A DNA stretch of 46,785 bases, taken from contig CAJUBJ010000011.1 of assembly GCA_910584655.1 (NCBI GenBank), forward strand, positions 1 through 46,785, read 5' to 3'. The notes under the pieces were generated by a model. The model made no database searches and was not told the origin of the DNA. It worked only from the letters and a program-made list of their open reading frames with translations. A program made the translations under genes and the position numbers. This DNA is from an uncultured Bacilli bacterium. Its GTDB lineage: Bacteria > Bacillota_I > Bacilli_A > RF39 > UBA660. This document shows positions 44,517 to 46,785 of this stretch, one piece after another (within the stretch, counting starts at the first letter, position 1; each line of letters opens with the position of its first letter).

Positions 44517-44583
44517 AGCATCTAACAGTTTCTTTTTTTTTTGCAAATAATCAATTAAAATATTTTTAGAAAGGAGGGATAAA

Positions 44584-45336
44584 ATGAAAAAAAGATATTT
44601 AACTATCGCAGTACTTTTATTTATTTTTCCAATTAGTGTGTTAGCTATAGATAATGATAATGAATTTGTAGTTATATCTGAAACTACAAAATATTATAAA
44701 ACTATTGAACTAGATCACAATTTAGAAGTAATGGATATTAGTAATAATAGAATTTCTAAGACATATGAAATAACTGAAGAAGAATATTATTCATCAAATG
44801 AAAAAGATATTAATACACTTAGTGATGCAACTGTAGTTACAGAATATAAAAAAATGGTTACATCTATATTAAAATCTGGTAATGTATTTCGTTATAAAAA
44901 TAAACTTATATGGAATAAGTTACCAGCTGTAAGAAGTTATGATGTCATTGGAATAGGTTTTACTGGAAATGTTAAAATTAACTCTAACATAGTATTCACA
45001 CAAGAAGCATGTACTACTTTAACAGGATGTACTCAATATACTACCAGTTATCCACAAACATTTGAAAATGGTGCTGGTACAACTTTTAAACTACCTGTTG
45101 GAAACTTTGTTTCTTTAACACAAACAATATATTTTGATGTTGAAAAAAATACATCTCAAACCATTATTAATCAAAGTATATATGGTGATTACTCTCATTC
45201 AGTAAGAAACATTACGTTAGATAGTGCAAAAAAATATACCGTTAATGGTAACCAAGGAATATTATTAAATACATCTGTTAAAGATGATTTTGATGCTATT
45301 AACCAAGCTAAAGCAACTTGGTCTGGATCTTGGTAA
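44584..45336 (+). CDS. Secreted protein of unknown function (250 aa)
   Basis: A clear signal peptide (M-K-K-R-Y ... cut near V-L-A) precedes a mature region of about 225 residues rich in T, S and N, with one C-x6-C pair (T-T-L-T-G-C region) that may form a disulfide. No known domain. SD GGAGGGAT. It sits just before a holin and an endolysin, so it may be cargo or effector of their release. Confidence 0.72.
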   Translation: MKKRYLTIAVLLFIFPISVLAIDNDNEFVVISETTKYYKTIELDHNLEVMDISNNRISKTYEITEEEYYSSNEKDINTLSDATVVTEYKKMVTSILKSGNVFRYKNKLIWNKLPAVRSYDVIGIGFTGNVKINSNIVFTQEACTTLTGCTQYTTSYPQTFENGAGTTFKLPVGNFVSLTQTIYFDVEKNTSQTIINQSIYGDYSHSVRNITLDSAKKYTVNGNQGILLNTSVKDDFDAINQAKATWSGSW

Positions 45337-45357
45337 GAAAAAAAGGAAGGGATAAAA

Positions 45358-45708
45358 ATGGGGTTCATAAAAGAATTTATTTCTATTTATGGAAATGAAA
45401 TATTATATACAATATTAACTGCTATAATTTCTTTTGTTGGATTAAAATTAAAATATTCATATGATAAATATACTAATGATAAAACAAAGAAACAAGTAGT
45501 TGAAGATACTGTAAAATATGTAGAACAAATATATAATAATTTAAGTAGCAAGAAAAAATTTGAGAAAGCAAAAAATAATATTATAGAACTATTAAATGAT
45601 AAAAATATTTCTATAACAGAATTAGAATTACAAATATTAATAGAGTCAGCTTGTAATAATTTAACTAAATCTAGTAATACTAAAAATAAGGATGTGAAAA
45701 CAGCGTGA
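45358..45708 (+). CDS. Phage holin, LL-H family (116 aa)
   Basis: Short external N-terminus, one helix (about 13-31), then a long charged cytoplasmic helix (K-Y-V-E-Q-I-Y-N-N-L and E-L-E-L-Q-I-L-I-E) as in the LL-H holin family (PF09682). Holins open the inner membrane for the endolysin. Stop and endolysin start overlap (GTGA). Confidence 0.8.
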   Translation: MGFIKEFISIYGNEILYTILTAIISFVGLKLKYSYDKYTNDKTKKQVVEDTVKYVEQIYNNLSSKKKFEKAKNNIIELLNDKNISITELELQILIESACNNLTKSSNTKNKDVKTA

Positions 45709-46655
45709 GCTCTATTAATAAATTATTGGAAACTGCTAAAAAAGAAATTGGCTACTTGGAAAAAAAAGATAAAAATAAATTAGATGAAAAAATAGAAAAT
45801 GCTGGTAATAAAAACTATACTAAATATGCAAGAGACTTAGATGCTATTCCTGGATTTTATAATGGAAAGAAACAAGGGTTTGCGTGGTGTGATGTATTTA
45901 TTGATTGGTGTTTTGTTGAAACTTATGGAATTGATAATGCTAAGAAACTACTTTGTCAACCGACAAACTCATTGGGAGCTGGAGTTAGTTTTTCTAAAAA
46001 TTATTATGTAAAAAATAAACAATATTATAAAAATAAGCCCAAAGTTGGTGATCAAATATTCTTTAAACAAGGAAATAAGATTGTTCATACTGGATTAGTT
46101 TATAATATAGATAAAGAATATGTTTATACTATTGAAGGTAATACTTCTAATAGTGAAACAATAATATCAAATGGTGGAGAAGTTTGTAGTAAAAGATATA
46201 AACTTAATAATTCATCAATAGATGGTTATGGGAGACCTAACTACTCTATTATTCAAGAAGATATTAATCAATGTGAAGTATTAATAAAATATGTTAGTGG
46301 TGTTGATTATGAAGGATTAAATGTTAGAAATAATCCTAATGGAAAAATAATAAAAAATCCAATACCTGTTGGAACACAATTAATTATTTATGAAACAAAA
46401 GATGATTGGTCTCGTATTGGTGATAATGAATGGGTTTGTTCTTCTTATCTATCAGATAGAAAACCAGATATAAAAACTGTATTTGGTGCTGATAGTGAAG
46501 GACTAAATGTTAGAAAAATAAGATCTACAAAAAATAATAAACCAATAGATTGTTTAAAAAATGGAACTAGAGTTCAGGTTTTTAAAATAATAAATGGTTG
46601 GTCAAAAATAAGTCCTGATAGTGAAGCATGGGTTTCAAGTAGTAATCTAAAATAA
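45705..46655 (+). CDS. Endolysin: CHAP-type peptidase with two SH3b domains (316 aa)
   Basis: The N-terminal domain has A-W-C-D-V-F-I-D-W (C62), I-V-H-T-G (H128) and E-G-N-T-S (E144/N146), a CHAP/NlpC-type catalytic triad, after a N-Y-T-K-Y-A-R-D-L segment typical of phage lysins. Two SH3b repeats follow (about 193-250 and 257-316), each with G-L-N-V-R. There is no signal peptide, so it needs the holin. Start is GTG at 45705, overlapping the holin stop; AAGGATG is the ribosome site. Cleaves peptidoglycan cross-bridges or amides. Confidence 0.88.
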   Translation: MSSINKLLETAKKEIGYLEKKDKNKLDEKIENAGNKNYTKYARDLDAIPGFYNGKKQGFAWCDVFIDWCFVETYGIDNAKKLLCQPTNSLGAGVSFSKNYYVKNKQYYKNKPKVGDQIFFKQGNKIVHTGLVYNIDKEYVYTIEGNTSNSETIISNGGEVCSKRYKLNNSSIDGYGRPNYSIIQEDINQCEVLIKYVSGVDYEGLNVRNNPNGKIIKNPIPVGTQLIIYETKDDWSRIGDNEWVCSSYLSDRKPDIKTVFGADSEGLNVRKIRSTKNNKPIDCLKNGTRVQVFKIINGWSKISPDSEAWVSSSNLK

Positions 46656-46660
46656 TTAAT

Positions 46661-46692
46661 AGCTAAGTTTAAAAAACTTAGCTATTTTTTTT
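46661..46692 (+). terminator. Endolysin terminator
   Basis: AGCTAAGTTT and AAACTTAGCT arms, followed by eight T. Confidence 0.88.
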
Positions 46693-46700
46693 GGTTGCCC

Positions 46701-46712
46701 AGTTGCGCAACT
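46701..46712. repeat. 12-bp perfect palindrome after the endolysin
   Basis: AGTTGCGCAACT, a dyad just before the right repeat copy. Could be a protein site or the core of a recombination site. Confidence 0.6.
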
Positions 46713-46736
46713 TAGCAACTGTCAGTTTCCTTTTTT
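46712..46736 (+). repeat. Right copy of the direct repeat flanking the lysis cassette
   Basis: TTAGCAACTGT then C-A-G-T-T-T-C-C and T run; near-identical to 44493-44516. The two copies bracket the secreted protein, holin and endolysin. Confidence 0.7.
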
Positions 46737-46785
46737 GTTACAAATTTTGACTTTTTGCTGGTTTTATAAGGGTTCTTTGCTAGAA

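Noticed and set aside
44584..46655. Complete prophage in the window
   Set aside because: Only lysis-type genes are present; no structural, packaging or integrase gene to the left up to 43 kb.
1..46785. CRISPR array or insertion sequence
   Set aside because: No regularly spaced direct repeats of 25-40 bp, no transposase frame and no terminal inverted repeats with target duplications were seen.

Overview
The window is very AT-rich, densely coded DNA from a low-GC Gram-positive bacterium. Shine-Dalgarno sites are strong (AGGTGA or GGAGG), intrinsic terminators with T tails are numerous, and hsp20 carries a CIRCE operator. TGA is a normal stop (for example at 27105 and 45706), so the code is standard and not the Mycoplasma code. 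Two surface proteins end in NPxTxD-type anchors, and a holin and an SH3b endolysin are present, so the lineage has peptidoglycan. Anaerobic ribonucleotide reductase suggests an anaerobe. My inference is an uncultured gut-type member of Bacilli (RF39, Erysipelotrichales-like or a relative); there is no rRNA here to prove it.

Layout. 1-4.5 kb: partial tRNA-Asn, small membrane proteins, a LemA-like protein, an RluA-type pseudouridine synthase and two YibE/F-type membrane proteins. 4.6-7.2 kb: anaerobic ribonucleotide reductase, with the glycyl-radical tail encoded as a separate 61-residue protein. 7.6-8.7 kb: a FIST sensor protein. 8.84-9.82 kb: no gene, but a strong promoter at one end, a terminator at the other and many hairpins between, which I call as a large structured noncoding RNA on the minus strand. 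9.9-13.3 kb: three overlapping paralogous HExxH metallopeptidase-like genes, divergent from that RNA. 13.3-19.7 kb: DusB, Hsp20, an aquaporin, a secreted protein and a CCA-adding-enzyme homologue with an altered active site. 19.8-25.4 kb: a many-pass membrane protein, a DUF2207 protein and a repeat-bearing surface protein.

26.3-29.9 kb is a tightly coupled five-gene operon: HhH-GPD glycosylase with an Fe-S motif, family-4-like uracil-DNA glycosylase, second HhH-GPD-like protein, Nudix hydrolase and PHP phosphoesterase. It looks like a base-repair and nucleotide-sanitation unit. A deoxyinosine-type glycosylase lies at 35.4 kb. 30-43 kb is a mix of single genes: DUF4173/Xre/DUF2975 operon, MBL-fold hydrolase, cold-shock protein, HAD hydrolase, GNAT, PnuC, alpha/beta hydrolase, LCM-like methyltransferase, CPBP protease fusion and a double-Xre regulator. 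43.6-46.7 kb holds a membrane-anchored Xre regulator, then a secreted protein, an LL-H-type holin and a CHAP-SH3b-SH3b endolysin. That cassette is flanked by a near-identical 25-bp repeat, with no other phage genes.

The items most worth following are the ~980-nt RNA with twin hairpins sharing one loop, the split NrdD, the triplicated half-size peptidases next to the RNA, the glycosylase operon, and the isolated lysis cassette.
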